Numbered from the stretch's first letter, positions 1-9,027 are shown. The stretch is 64,000 nucleotides of DNA from an uncultured Methylobacillus sp. (GCA_946478865.1 CAMLDO010000002.1:186001-250000); one strand, 5' to 3'. Translations and numbers: made by a program. Notes: a model not told the origin generated them from the letters alone.

Positions 1-271
1 GCACCGGGGTGAGATTCTCGATCAGGCTAGCGTCCGGCATCAGGTCAGAAGATTTGCCTTCAGATAAAATATCTTTAAGATCAAAACCTTGGAAATCAAC
101 CTCAGCTTTCCCGTCCGGTCCGATGCCGAGTTGCTGCGTAAGGAGATCGGCAAGCAGGAAAGGAAAACCTGCAGAGGCTCCAGCATCCGCAGTCGCAACG
201 CTGGAGGCGGCAGCATTGGCCGCTGGGACAAGTTGTGCAGTCAGTTGAGTGGAAGGAATCGCCGCCATCAT
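1..271 (-). CDS. fliK: Flagellar hook-length control protein FliK, N-terminal fragment (gene runs off the window)
   Basis: An open frame of 90 codons begins at the ATG ending at 271 and runs without a stop to position 1, so only the N-terminus is present. It starts MMAAIPSTQL and is rich in Ala, Ser and Thr, then Asp and Leu, as is usual for the poorly conserved secreted half of FliK. An AGAAGG ribosome binding site lies 4 nt before the first ATG and 7 nt before a second adjacent ATG, which has the better spacing. It follows fliJ by 65 bp on the same strand, the normal place for fliK in beta- and gammaproteobacterial fliE-K operons. FliK is the secreted ruler that switches export specificity once the hook reaches its length. 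The assignment rests mainly on position, because the conserved C-terminal domain lies outside the window. Confidence 0.65.
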   Translation of the reverse strand, partial: MMAAIPSTQLTAQLVPAANAAASSVATADAGASAGFPFLLADLLTQQLGIGPDGKAEVDFQGFDLKDILSEGKSSDLMPDASLIENLTPV

Positions 272-336
272 TTCACCTTCTAAATTAGCTTCGGTGCTAT
301 TGCAGCAACATCCATACCAACTCTGATTTCTGCCGG

Positions 337-792
337 CTACGGCTCCTGACTGTCCGTTTTTCTCCTGTGCAGGTTCCGGGCGAACTCGTCCTGCAGGCGC
401 TGATCCAGCCGCTCCTCCGAACGCCTCTCCGCATCATCGTGACGTTGCCGCAAGGTTTGATACGCTTTCACTTCGCGTTCCCGCGCCTGCCACTCATCCT
501 GCCCTCGCACCCACCATTGCCGACAGCGTTCCACTTCCTCCGCCTGGGCACGTATGGCGAGCTCGAGCTTGAGGATGAATGCCTGAAAATCCCGCAACTG
601 GGAAATCGAAAATCCTACTCGTGCCTGCTGATGGAGTCTTTGATTGTATTCATCCAGGAATAACTTCAGCTGCGTCAGCTTGTTTTCCGCATCCTGCCAC
701 GCCTGCTTTAGCCGGGCCAGCTCCTGCGCCGCTGCCTGACTTTTGTCTTCTGCGAGATCGATAAGTGGCTGCAGATGAAACGGCTTGGCCAT
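337..792 (-). CDS. fliJ: Flagellar export chaperone / stalk protein FliJ
   Basis: This 151-residue protein is almost entirely charged coiled coil, with many Gln, Glu, Arg and Lys heptads and no membrane segment. That is the usual length and composition of FliJ. In the flagellar type III export apparatus FliJ sits in the centre of the FliI ATPase hexamer, links it to the FlhA gate and recycles chaperones. FliJ is weakly conserved in sequence, so the call leans on size, coiled coil and position: it lies 8 bp after fliI and before fliK. The C-terminus is basic, ending with an RRK stretch. Confidence 0.85.
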   Translation of the reverse strand: MAKPFHLQPLIDLAEDKSQAAAQELARLKQAWQDAENKLTQLKLFLDEYNQRLHQQARVGFSISQLRDFQAFILKLELAIRAQAEEVERCRQWWVRGQDEWQAREREVKAYQTLRQRHDDAERRSEERLDQRLQDEFARNLHRRKTDSQEP

Positions 793-800
793 GAGTTAAC

Positions 801-2225
801 CTAACGCGTCAGGGACATGCCCAACAATGCGCTCAGCTCCTGACGGCTGCGCGCCACATCAACGCGCTCGTCGACACTTTGCCGCAAGAACGCCTCCAGA
901 TGCGGATAAAGCACGATAGCTTCATCCAATTGCGGGTCGGAACCCCGCACATACGCGCCCACATTGATGAGATCACGGCTACGCTGATAACGCGAGTAGA
1001 GCGACTTGAAGCGTCGCACCAGATCGAACTCCTGATTACTGATAAGCGAGTTCATTGCGCGACTGATAGAGGCCTCAATATCGATGGCGGGATAATGTCC
1101 CTGATCGGCAAGACTGCGTGTTAGCACGATGTGACCGTCAAGAATTGCACGCGCGTTGTCGGCAATGGGATCCATCTGGTCGTCCCCTTCCGCGAGCACA
1201 GTATAGAAAGCGGTAATCGAGCCGCCACCGCGAACGCCATTGCCCGCACGCTCCACCAATTGCGGCAATTTGGCAAACACGGAGGGTGGGTAGCCACGCG
1301 TGGCGGGCGGCTCTCCAATTGCGAGAGCAATTTCACGCTGCGCCATCGCGTATCGGGTCAATGAATCCATGATAAGCAGCACATTCTTGCCTTGATCGCG
1401 GAAATATTCCGCGACCGCAGTGGCATAGGCTGCCCCATGCAAGCGCATCAAGGGCGGAGTGTCGGCAGGCGCTGCCACGACTACGGACCGGGCCATCCCC
1501 TCCTCACCCAGGATTTGCTCGATGAACTCCTTTACTTCGCGCCCACGCTCGCCGATCAGGCCAACCACGGTAATGTCGGCATTGGTATAGCGCGCCATCA
1601 TGCCCAGCAGCATGCTCTTCCCCACACCACTGCCGGCAAACAGTCCCATGCGTTGCCCGCGACCAACCGGCAGCAAGGCATTGATGGCCCGCACACCGAC
1701 ATCCAGCGTATCGCGGATCGGCTCGCGCAACAGGGGATTGGAAGGGCGACTTTGCAACGGCGCGCGGTCCGGCAGACGCAACGGGCCCAGCTGATCCAAC
1801 GGGCGTCCATTTCCATCCAGAACGCGTCCAAGCATTTGCGGACCGACTGCAATCTGCTTAACCCGGTCTTCGGAACGGCGGCGCAATACCTGGGGAGGAT
1901 GGCCGTGCTGGGGCCGCGGAGGAGGCTCGGTTTCCAGCAGCGAAACACTGGCGCCGGGAACGACGCCATAGACGTCCGACTCGGGCATCAGCAACACCTT
2001 GTCACCCGCGAACCCCACGACCTCCGCATCCACGGATTGACCGTTGGGCAGGGAAATAATGCAAACGCTGCCGACAGGCGCCTTGATACCGACCGCCTCC
2101 AGCACCAATCCCGCAACCCGCGTCAGTTTTCCGGTCACCATCCATGGAGAGGCTTGGGAGGCCGCTTCGCGGCAATCGCGCAGGTAGTGGTTCCAGCTCT
2201 CGATCAGCTTGTTAGCGTGCGCCAT
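801..2225 (-). CDS. fliI: Flagellum-specific ATPase FliI
   Basis: This 474-residue protein is the export ATPase of the flagellar type III secretion system, related to the F1 beta subunit. The P-loop GSGVGKS lies around residues 198-204. The Walker B strand with downstream [10 protein letters not shown] and the [14 protein letters not shown] segment follow and are diagnostic of FliI/YscN ATPases. The length is normal. The start codon overlaps the end of fliH by 14 bp, so the two are probably translationally coupled; FliH is the known regulator of FliI. It acts at the cytoplasmic face of the basal body with FliH and FliJ. Confidence 0.97.
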   Translation of the reverse strand: MAHANKLIESWNHYLRDCREAASQASPWMVTGKLTRVAGLVLEAVGIKAPVGSVCIISLPNGQSVDAEVVGFAGDKVLLMPESDVYGVVPGASVSLLETEPPPRPQHGHPPQVLRRRSEDRVKQIAVGPQMLGRVLDGNGRPLDQLGPLRLPDRAPLQSRPSNPLLREPIRDTLDVGVRAINALLPVGRGQRMGLFAGSGVGKSMLLGMMARYTNADITVVGLIGERGREVKEFIEQILGEEGMARSVVVAAPADTPPLMRLHGAAYATAVAEYFRDQGKNVLLIMDSLTRYAMAQREIALAIGEPPATRGYPPSVFAKLPQLVERAGNGVRGGGSITAFYTVLAEGDDQMDPIADNARAILDGHIVLTRSLADQGHYPAIDIEASISRAMNSLISNQEFDLVRRFKSLYSRYQRSRDLINVGAYVRGSDPQLDEAIVLYPHLEAFLRQSVDERVDVARSRQELSALLGMSLTR

Positions 2226-2880
2226 CGTCGTCGAGCCAGCTCATGTTCCGGCCCAGGGAGGAAGCCAGGCGCTGCCATCGGGTCTCGAGGGTAGCGTCGA
2301 TTTCCGCCGAGGAGGTTTCGATCTTGCAACCGCCGCGCTCAATGCGCGGGTCTTCCGCAACCTTCCAGTTGCCGAGCGAAATTTCGGTCTGCAAATTGGC
2401 CTTGACCAGCGAGGCGTCGTCCGGATGAAGATAGATATGCGGATGCTGCGAATGCTGGGGAATGCTTTCCATCACATTCTGCACGATGGGCAGCAGAAGC
2501 TCGGGTTTTACCTTGAGCGACTGGCGGAGAATCTGGCGTGACAACTCGAGCGCGAGGGCCAGCAAATCCTCGCTGGTAGACTTGCCCAATTCGCGGACAG
2601 CTTCATCCACCCCAGCGAGAACAGCCTGCAATCGCAGGACTTCATCCCTTATCTGCTGCTCCCCTTGCTGGCGCGCAGCGGCGAGGCCTTGCTCGAAGCC
2701 TTCCGCATAGCCGTTATCGTAGCCTTCCTGATGCGCCTGGCGATGAATATCCTCCAGCGCCTCAGCAGTTGGCAGCTTGACCTTCTGCACATTGGCTTCC
2801 GCCCCTACCTCGACGAGCGGGGACGGCTGCCAACGCTGGTAATTTGTTCTATTGTCGTGCTGCATCGAATCTTCCGCCAT
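2212..2880 (-). CDS. fliH: Flagellar assembly protein FliH, negative regulator of FliI
   Basis: A 222-residue protein with a proline-rich, variable N-terminus. A glycine-repeat helix around residues 50-75 ([13 protein letters not shown]) has the GxxxG periodicity typical of FliH and its V-ATPase E-subunit relatives. The C-terminal half carries the FliI/FliN-binding domain, with an [10 protein letters not shown] segment near the end. FliH dimers hold FliI at the export gate and restrain its ATPase. It sits between fliG and fliI and overlaps the fliI start. A second methionine at residue 6 could be the true start. Confidence 0.92.
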   Translation of the reverse strand: MAEDSMQHDNRTNYQRWQPSPLVEVGAEANVQKVKLPTAEALEDIHRQAHQEGYDNGYAEGFEQGLAAARQQGEQQIRDEVLRLQAVLAGVDEAVRELGKSTSEDLLALALELSRQILRQSLKVKPELLLPIVQNVMESIPQHSQHPHIYLHPDDASLVKANLQTEISLGNWKVAEDPRIERGGCKIETSSAEIDATLETRWQRLASSLGRNMSWLDDDGAR

Positions 2881-2919
2881 GGTCAGGAGCCACGCGCTGT
2901 GTAACGGCTATCCAACCGT

Positions 2920-3912
2920 TTAAACAAAACTTTCCTCGCCCTTGCCGCCAAGCACGATCTGGCCTTCGTCCGCGAGGCGGCGCACGATCTTGAGAATTTC
3001 CTTCTGCTCGCCCTCCACTTCGCTGAGTCGAACCGGCCCCTTGGCTTCGAGGTCGTCCCGCAGCATTTCTGCTGCGCGCTGCGACATGTTCTTGAAGATT
3101 TTTTCGCGCAATTCCGGCGTGGCACCCTTGAGCGCCACAATGAGAGACTCGGACTGGATTTCGCGCAACAGCAACTGAATGCCACGATCGTCGATCTTGC
3201 CGATATCCTCGAACACAAACATTTCGTCCTGGATTCTCTGCGCGAGTTCCTCGTCGAACTCCTTGATATTGTTGATCACGGCGCTTTCCACTGTGCCGCC
3301 CATGAAATTGAGAATTTCGGCGGCCGACTTGACGCCGCCCACCTTGGATTTCTTGATGTGATCAGCCCCGGACAGCAGCTTGGTCAACACATCGTTCAGT
3401 TCGCGCAAGGCATGCGGCTGCACACCATCCAGGGTAGCCACACGCAGCATGACATCGTTGCGCAGACGTTCGGTGAAGAGCTGCAGAATTTCGCTCGCCT
3501 GATCGTAATCGAGGTGGACCAGTATGGTCGCGATGATCTGCGGATGCTCATTCTTGATCATTTCGGCCACCGACACCGAGTCCATCCACTTCAGGCTCTC
3601 GATTCCGCTGGTATCGCCGCCCTGCAGGATACGGTCGATCAGATTGGTCGCCTTGTCGCCCAGCGCCTTGGTCAGAATGCTACGTATATAGGTATCCGAG
3701 CCCATGCCCAAGGTTGTCCGCTCCTCGGCTTCGGAACGGAAATCACGCAGGGATACTTGAATCTGCTCGCGAGAAATGTTCTCCAGCGTGGCCATGGCCA
3801 TGCCGATCTTCTGGACTTCCTTGGGGCCTAAGTACTTGAGCACTTCGGCCGCTTCCTCCTCACCAATACTCATCAGGAGGATGGCGCTTTTCAGCACGCC
3901 GTCTTCACTCAT
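2920..3912 (-). CDS. fliG: Flagellar motor switch protein FliG
   Basis: This 330-residue protein has the full three-domain FliG architecture. The N-terminal part binds FliF. The middle domain includes an EHPQIIATIL segment near residue 123. The C-terminal domain has the charged helix whose residues interact with MotA to make torque (DDRGIQLLLREI region). FliG forms the rotor ring on the cytoplasmic face of the MS ring and, with FliM/FliN, sets rotation direction in response to phospho-CheY. Its start codon overlaps the fliF stop by 4 bp, indicating translational coupling. A cheY gene is in the same window at 10973. Confidence 0.97.
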   Translation of the reverse strand: MSEDGVLKSAILLMSIGEEEAAEVLKYLGPKEVQKIGMAMATLENISREQIQVSLRDFRSEAEERTTLGMGSDTYIRSILTKALGDKATNLIDRILQGGDTSGIESLKWMDSVSVAEMIKNEHPQIIATILVHLDYDQASEILQLFTERLRNDVMLRVATLDGVQPHALRELNDVLTKLLSGADHIKKSKVGGVKSAAEILNFMGGTVESAVINNIKEFDEELAQRIQDEMFVFEDIGKIDDRGIQLLLREIQSESLIVALKGATPELREKIFKNMSQRAAEMLRDDLEAKGPVRLSEVEGEQKEILKIVRRLADEGQIVLGGKGEESFV

Positions 3913-5579
3913 TCCTTATTCACCCAATCCTTGACCACATTCGCCACGATCTTGGGTTCCTGTCGGGCCATATCTTTCACCAGCTGCAGATCTTCTTCAT
4001 ATGAATGCGCCTTCTTCCGACCGCCTATCGTGACGATCTCGCCCTGCTCGTTCGCCATCGTTTCCAGGCTTTCCCCGCCCTCGAACCTCGGTCCTTCGGC
4101 AGACAGCGTTGGCGCCCCTGCATTCTTCAGCTCTGTCACCATGGGTTTGATCACTCCCAGTATGAGGTACATCACCAGACCCGCAACAATCAGGTATTTA
4201 ACCAGTTCCTTTGCCAGCGCTTGCATGGCGGGATCCTTCCAGAAAGGCAAGGACTCCACGGCTTCAGCATCGGCAAGGTTGAACGGAGCGTTGACCACAT
4301 TCAATGTATCGCCGCGGTTTTGATTGAACCCCATGGCCTCCCGGGCGAGGTTGTATACCTGCGCCAACTCATCCTTGCTCAGCGGCTGGTAATTCACATT
4401 GCCCTTCTTGTCCTTGATCGCCTTGTTGTTTACCACGACCGCGACGGAAAGGCGCTTGACTGAGCCCACCGGCATCTTGGTATGGCTGATGGTCTTGTCC
4501 AGCTCGTAATTCGTGGTGGATTCCTTGTGAATCGGGCTGGATGGGACAGGAGTCGCATTGGCACCTCCCGCAGGCGTGCGGCCGCCCGGAGCATTGATAG
4601 GCGCAGTTGCAGCACCCGGGGGCTGGTTCGATAGCGCGCCCGGCACGCCGGCTGCGGTTTGGCCGCCATCGCCAGTGGTTTCCGAAGTCTGCTGGCTACG
4701 GATGCTGGACTGCTCGGGCGTAGGATTGGGTTTGTAAACTTCCGCAGTTTGCTCGGTCATCGAGAAATCGAGATCGGCCGTGACCTGGGCGCGAATATTA
4801 TTGGGACCGGTAATCGGGCTGATGATGCTTTCGATACGACGCGCATAGCTCTGCTCTACCTGATGCAGATATTCCAGCTGGCTCGAATCCAGCCCGGTGA
4901 CCGCGCCTTTATCGGCGCTTTGCGTGAGCATGTTGCCGTTCTGGTCGATGATGGTCACGTTGGATGGCGGCATCTCCGGCACACTGCTCGCAACCAGGTG
5001 CACGATACCGGCCACCTGCGCCTTGTCGAGAGCACGGCCAGAATAAAGATTTACCAGAACCGAAGCGGAAGGCTTCTGCTGATCGCGCACGAAGACGGTA
5101 GGCTTGGGAATCGCGAGATGGACGCGGGCGCTCTGCACAGCGGAAACGGCCTCGACGGTGCGCGTAATCTCGCCTTCGAGCGCACGCTGGTAATTCACGT
5201 TTTCCTGGAACTGGGTAATGCCGAACTTCTGGTTGTCCAGCAATTCGAAGCCTACGGAGCCGCCTTTGGGCAATCCTTCCGTGGCGAGTTTGAGGCGCGC
5301 TTCGTACACCATGGTGGAAGGCACGAGAATGGCGCCGCCATCGCCCATCTTGTAGGGGATGTTCTGCCTCTGCAGGGAATCGATGACCGCACCGCCGTCG
5401 CGATCGTCCAGGTTACCGTACAGGACACGGTAATCGGGAGTCTGGGCCCACATGAAGGCCGCGACGATGATGGCGATCACTGCCGCCACTGCCACCATCA
5501 AGCCGATTTTGCGCTGAGGGGGTAGTTCGTTGAATCCCCGCATCATGGCGGCGAATGATTGCCCAGAAGCTTCGGCCAT
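3909..5579 (-). CDS. fliF: Flagellar MS-ring protein FliF
   Basis: This 556-residue protein has one membrane segment near residues 26-46 and a second near residues 455-475, flanking a large periplasmic part. The periplasmic part contains the secretin-like YscJ/FliF ring-building folds and a Pro/Gly/Ala-rich variable loop around residues 295-345. The cytoplasmic C-terminus binds FliG. The length is normal. FliF builds the MS ring that houses the export gate. A 161-bp gap with a hairpin separates it from fliE, so fliF may be partly uncoupled from fliE. Confidence 0.97.
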   Translation of the reverse strand: MAEASGQSFAAMMRGFNELPPQRKIGLMVAVAAVIAIIVAAFMWAQTPDYRVLYGNLDDRDGGAVIDSLQRQNIPYKMGDGGAILVPSTMVYEARLKLATEGLPKGGSVGFELLDNQKFGITQFQENVNYQRALEGEITRTVEAVSAVQSARVHLAIPKPTVFVRDQQKPSASVLVNLYSGRALDKAQVAGIVHLVASSVPEMPPSNVTIIDQNGNMLTQSADKGAVTGLDSSQLEYLHQVEQSYARRIESIISPITGPNNIRAQVTADLDFSMTEQTAEVYKPNPTPEQSSIRSQQTSETTGDGGQTAAGVPGALSNQPPGAATAPINAPGGRTPAGGANATPVPSSPIHKESTTNYELDKTISHTKMPVGSVKRLSVAVVVNNKAIKDKKGNVNYQPLSKDELAQVYNLAREAMGFNQNRGDTLNVVNAPFNLADAEAVESLPFWKDPAMQALAKELVKYLIVAGLVMYLILGVIKPMVTELKNAGAPTLSAEGPRFEGGESLETMANEQGEIVTIGGRKKAHSYEEDLQLVKDMARQEPKIVANVVKDWVNKE

Positions 5580-5611
5580 ATTCCTCTATACGATAGCTCG
5601 AATACCGTGAA

Positions 5612-5628
5612 GTATTTTGTGTTGCGTT
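5612..5628 (-). repeat. Leader motif upstream of fliF, matching one upstream of fliE
   Basis: On the plus strand this reads gtattttgtgttgcgtt. A close copy, gtatttcgttgcgtt, is at 6086-6100 in the fliE leader. The copies lie 32 and 27 nt before their respective start codons and in the same orientation. This is seen directly; its function is unknown, but a shared protein- or RNA-binding site is possible. Confidence 0.45.
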
Positions 5629-5707
5629 GGGCGCTATTGTAATGGAAATGATATGGAAATGCGCCGCGAAATGCAGCACCAGAAATGTGAGGATAAAACA
5701 GGAAGAT

Positions 5708-5728
5708 AGGCCGCATTCAATGCGGCCT
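5708..5728 (-). terminator. Perfect hairpin just after fliE (attenuator or processing site)
   Basis: The arms aggccgcat and atgcggcct form a perfect 9-bp stem with a 3-nt loop, starting 12 nt after the fliE stop codon. On the transcribed strand it is followed by only a broken T-rich stretch. It is therefore more likely a partial terminator or RNA-stabilising hairpin than a full stop, because fliF and the following genes lie downstream on the same strand. Confidence 0.55.
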
Positions 5729-5740
5729 GGAAGCAGGCGG

Positions 5741-6058
5741 CTAGACCTGCATGTTCATGATGTCCTGGTATGCGGTCACCAGTCGGTTGCGCACCTGCAC
5801 CATGGTCTGGAAGGAAAGATTGGCCTTTTGCAGGGAGACCATCACGTCCTGAATATTAGCTTCGGAGTCCCCTGCCTGAAAAGCTTGCGCCAGCTTGTCC
5901 GCATCTTGCTGAACATTATTTACGCCTTCGACCGCGCTTTTAAGCATACCGGCAAAATCTGCCGCCCCAGCCTCAGCCGTCGGCGCAGTTTTGCCGGAGG
6001 CAAGCGCCGCCGTTGCATTCAGCTGACTCAATAACTGGTCGATGCCGTTAGTATCCAT
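5741..6058 (-). CDS. fliE: Flagellar hook-basal body protein FliE
   Basis: A 105-residue protein of normal FliE length. The conserved C-terminal helices include a TMVQVRNRLVTAYQDIMNM block, which is the family signature, and an Ala/Thr-rich N-terminus precedes it. FliE is the first rod-type protein exported and joins the MS ring to the rod. It is the first gene after a sigma-54 promoter (6161-6177), and the gene order fleS-fleR-fliE-F-G-H-I-J matches that known from Pseudomonas. Confidence 0.95.
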   Translation of the reverse strand: MDTNGIDQLLSQLNATAALASGKTAPTAEAGAADFAGMLKSAVEGVNNVQQDADKLAQAFQAGDSEANIQDVMVSLQKANLSFQTMVQVRNRLVTAYQDIMNMQV

Positions 6059-6075
6059 TCCTGTCCCTATGCCTT

Positions 6076-6101
6076 GAACCGCAACGTATTTCGTTGCGTT
6101 C
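6076..6101 (-). promoter_or_regulatory. Inverted repeat in the fliE leader
   Basis: The arms cgcaacg (6080-6086) and cgttgcg (6092-6098) form a perfect 7-bp inverted repeat around tattt. With one bulged base the stem extends to gaac/gttc. It lies between the predicted transcription start (about 6150) and the fliE start codon, so it would be in the mRNA leader. It could be an RNA hairpin or an operator. The right arm is part of the motif repeated upstream of fliF. Confidence 0.5.
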
Positions 6102-6160
6102 CTGCCTCATTATATGCCCGGTCTTTACCAGGGTTGCAATATATCGTTCAATCCAAATAC

Positions 6161-6177
6161 AGCAATGCTCATGCCAA
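6161..6177 (-). promoter_or_regulatory. Sigma-54 (-24/-12) promoter of the fliE operon
   Basis: On the minus strand the sequence is TTGGCAT-GAGCA-TTGCT. It has the TGGC and TTGC boxes with the required GG-to-GC spacing, and differs from the TGGCAC-N5-TTGCW consensus at one position. It starts at the base next to the fleR stop codon (6178-6180), in the 119-bp fleR-fliE gap and in the right orientation. Transcription should start near 6150. The gene immediately upstream encodes a sigma-54 activator, which makes it the obvious regulator. Confidence 0.85.
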
Positions 6178-7509
6178 CTATTCCGCCTCGCGGTATTGCT
6201 GTAATTTGTGCCGCAATGTCCGCTCGCTCATGCCCAGCTTCTGCGCTGCGAGCTTGCGTGAACCATTCACCGACGCAAGCGTAGACATGATATGCGCCTT
6301 TTCGAGCGACTTGAGGTCCTGAGCTTCCGGCTCTTCGTCGCTATTACGGTCCGAAATCAAGATTTCTGAAGCGGTATGACGCACGGGAAGATGCAAATGT
6401 TCCGGCTTGACGATTTCCGTGGGCGCCAGAATGACTGCTCGCTGAATGACGTTTTCCATTTCGCGCACATTTCCCGGCCAGCCATATTCCTGTAGCGATC
6501 GCTCGGCACTTGCATCCAGCCTCATGTTGCCGCGCCCCATCGCCCCTGCCATATCCCCCAGGAATCTTCGCGCCAGTGGCAGGATGTCCTGCACCCGCTC
6601 TCGCAAAGGTTTGATCTGAAGCGGAAACACATTGAGCCGGTAATAGAGGTCCTCCCGGAACCCGCCTTTGCTCACTTCGGTCTGCATATCGCGGTTGGTA
6701 GTCGCTATAACACGCACATCCAGCGGGATGGCCTTGTGAGCGCCGACGCGCTCCACTTCCCGCTCCTGCAACACCCGCAGCAGCTTGGCCTGAAGCGCCA
6801 AAGGCATTTCGGAAATCTCGTCCAGCAACAGGGTGCCGCCCTGGGCCTGCTCGAACTTGCCGGCCTGCGCCTGCGCGGCACCGGTAAATGCGCCCTTTTC
6901 GTAACCGAACATGGTCGCTTCGAGCAGGTTGTCGGGGATCGCGGCACAGTTGATCGCAACGAAAGGCTGATCCGCACGCGCCGAGTGCCGATGAATGAAG
7001 CGCGCCAGCACTTCCTTGCCCGTACCGCTCTCGCCGGATATCAGTACCGTGGCCGGCGTATTGGCGACACGCACCGCGAGCGAGAACAGCTCGCTCGACT
7101 GCGGGTCCTCCATTACCGCATCGCCGTCTTCGCCGAAACTTGCCGGCAACATGTAGCGGGCCACCTGCGCCAGCAGATCCGCAACGTCAAACGGCTTGAC
7201 CATATAATTGCTGGCACCTTCGCGCATGGCCTCGACCGCCTGCGCAATCACGCCATAGGCCGTCATCAGCAGCACAGGCACATGCGGCCAGCGCGACTTG
7301 ATCTCGTGCAACAGCGAAATGCCGTTCATGCGCGGCATCTGCACATCGGTAATTACCAGGCCGACGGCGTGCTGCCGCAGCAACTCGACCGCGTTCTCGC
7401 CGTCTACTGCAGTGAGCACCCGGTAACGGGACAATGCGAGCGTATCGCTCAGCGCCTCGCGCAAATCGGGATCGTCCTCGACAACCAGGATAGGCAACGG
7501 TTTTTTCAT
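6178..7509 (-). CDS. fleR: Sigma-54-dependent flagellar response regulator (FleR/FlrC type)
   Basis: A 443-residue NtrC-family activator. It has a receiver domain (residues 1-120) with phosphorylatable Asp55 and conserved Lys105. The AAA+ domain has Walker A GESGTGKE at 159-166, the sigma-54-contacting GAFTGA loop at 206-211 and Walker B near 224-231. A Fis-type helix-turn-helix covers about residues 400-440. Phosphorylation by the adjacent kinase FleS is expected to let it open sigma-54 promoters of class III flagellar genes. Candidate targets visible here are the promoters at 6161-6177 (fliE) and 20001-20016 (chemoreceptor). Its start overlaps fleS by 4 bp. FlrC is the Vibrio name for the same role. 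Confidence 0.9.
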   Translation of the reverse strand: MKKPLPILVVEDDPDLREALSDTLALSRYRVLTAVDGENAVELLRQHAVGLVITDVQMPRMNGISLLHEIKSRWPHVPVLLMTAYGVIAQAVEAMREGASNYMVKPFDVADLLAQVARYMLPASFGEDGDAVMEDPQSSELFSLAVRVANTPATVLISGESGTGKEVLARFIHRHSARADQPFVAINCAAIPDNLLEATMFGYEKGAFTGAAQAQAGKFEQAQGGTLLLDEISEMPLALQAKLLRVLQEREVERVGAHKAIPLDVRVIATTNRDMQTEVSKGGFREDLYYRLNVFPLQIKPLRERVQDILPLARRFLGDMAGAMGRGNMRLDASAERSLQEYGWPGNVREMENVIQRAVILAPTEIVKPEHLHLPVRHTASEILISDRNSDEEPEAQDLKSLEKAHIMSTLASVNGSRKLAAQKLGMSERTLRHKLQQYREAE

Positions 7510-8693
7510 GTTGTAGGTTCTTGCTCCTGTTCGCTGACCGGGAAATGCAATCTGAACTCGCTGCCAACCCCTTCCGTGGATTGCAACGATATTTCACCGC
7601 CATGCATCTGGGTGACCTCGCGCACGATAGCCAGCCCCAGTCCGGTCCCCTCGGTCCGCGTCGTAAAGAATGGTTCGAACATCCGGTCCTGCAACTTTTG
7701 CGGAATACCCTTGCCGTTGTCCGCAACACAGAATGCGAGCCAACCGCTTCCTTCGGTCTCGACCGTGAGAGCGACACGCTGGCCTGGGCGACAGGCCTGC
7801 ATGGCGTTATTCAACAAGTTGGTCAGCGCGCCGGACAAGGCCTCACGGCTCCCCATCATATACAGCCCGAGCGGCACCTCATCCACTTGGAATATCAGCC
7901 CGTGCTGCGCCATCTGCGGTTCCATCACCTGCTGCACATCGGCTATGAGGGCAGCCACGGAAATACGCTCCTGTACATGCTTGCCGCCGCGTACGAAAAT
8001 CAGCATTTCGCGGATCAGATGCTCCAGCGAGTGCAGCCGCGCCAGCGCCTTGTCGGCGAAGCGCTCCCTGTCCTCTGCCGGCAACTCGCCGCGCAAGTGC
8101 GAGGTATAAAGCAGCGCGGCCGACAAAGGCGTGCGCAACTGATGGGCAAGCCCGGCAACCATCTCCCCCATCGAGGACAGCCGCTTGTGCCGCTGCAACT
8201 GATCCTGCAGCTGATAGGCTTCCGTGACGTCGTGCAGCAGCAGGATTTCTCCGCCCTGCTCGCCGATACGATTGGTCGAAATCACGACGCGGCGCCCGGT
8301 ATCGCCCAGCAGCCATTCTCCTTGCGTAGAGGTGGGAACCAGTTCGCGTTCGCAGATTTTCGACCACGCATCGCCGATCAGGTTGCCGGAAAGCATGCTT
8401 GCCACCGCCGGATTGACTTCGCTCACCCGGCCTTCGCCATCCAGCACGATGACGCCTCCCGGCAACGCAGCCAGCAAACGGCTCAGGCGCTGGGACAGAT
8501 TTTCCTTTTCCTCGAGTTGGCGCCGCAGCTCGCCGTTGGCGACAGCCAGCTCCTGCGTCAGCTGTTCGACCTGCTTCTGGAGTTCGCGATAGGCATCGGT
8601 CAGTTGCTCCGATACCTGATTGAAGAGGTTGAACGCCTCCTGCAATTCTTCCGAGGTGGAGGGGGCCGCAGGATTCACCGGAATTCCATCCAT
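7506..8693 (-). CDS. fleS: Flagellar two-component sensor kinase (FleS/FlrB type)
   Basis: A soluble histidine kinase of 395 residues from the ATG at 8693. An upstream TTG at 8747 would add 18 residues but lacks support. It has an N-terminal coiled coil (about residues 15-70), a PAS domain (about 75-160), a HisKA domain with phospho-His184 in the segment GEMVAGLAHQLRTPL, and a HATPase domain with N and G boxes. There is no membrane segment, so like FleS/FlrB it should sense a cytoplasmic cue, presumably the state of the basal body. It is coupled to fleR by an ATGA overlap. Confidence 0.88.
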   Translation of the reverse strand: MDGIPVNPAAPSTSEELQEAFNLFNQVSEQLTDAYRELQKQVEQLTQELAVANGELRRQLEEKENLSQRLSRLLAALPGGVIVLDGEGRVSEVNPAVASMLSGNLIGDAWSKICERELVPTSTQGEWLLGDTGRRVVISTNRIGEQGGEILLLHDVTEAYQLQDQLQRHKRLSSMGEMVAGLAHQLRTPLSAALLYTSHLRGELPAEDRERFADKALARLHSLEHLIREMLIFVRGGKHVQERISVAALIADVQQVMEPQMAQHGLIFQVDEVPLGLYMMGSREALSGALTNLLNNAMQACRPGQRVALTVETEGSGWLAFCVADNGKGIPQKLQDRMFEPFFTTRTEGTGLGLAIVREVTQMHGGEISLQSTEGVGSEFRLHFPVSEQEQEPTT

Positions 8694-9027
8694 CCGGCGA
8701 GCGCCGCCGCCCGTTCGATTGACACTACATTTTTCATATGGCCTCAAGTATAGTGTTACCCAATCGGAATTTGGACATAAACATAATGATAACGGGTAGA
8801 GCAGCCAATCCTGTCATATGAGAGCTAGTGAAAGTTTCCATCACTCCGCCTACCCGATATCTTCCAGAAGCGACCTCGTCGACGCATGCAAAATCACAGC
8901 GATGGCGGCATGGGTACGATAACCCTGCTGCAACAACGGCAATGTCATACATTGCAATGCCATTACCGTGCATAATTGCACTATTTTTAAAGAGATATAG
9001 TCCATTTCCGGACGGAGCTACTGAAGC
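8694..9027. other. Divergent intergenic region fleS / cheV with nested palindromes
   Basis: A 334-bp stretch without a convincing gene, AT-richer than its surroundings, lying between divergent fleS and cheV. At 8939-8955 there is an inverted repeat GCAATG-tcata-CATTGC, and the right arm is part of a perfect 10-bp palindrome CATTGCAATG at 8950-8959. CATAAT at 8971-8976 could be a -10 box for cheV, but no well-spaced -35 is evident. Neither a good sigma-54 nor a well-spaced sigma-28 promoter is found. The palindrome cluster, about 70-90 bp before cheV, is a candidate operator. Confidence 0.5.

Noticed and set aside
8830..8860. Sigma-28-like promoter before cheV (GAAAGTTT then CCCGATAT)
   Set aside because: The two boxes are 15 bp apart, 4 bp more than the usual spacing, and each has a mismatch. 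It is too weak to list.
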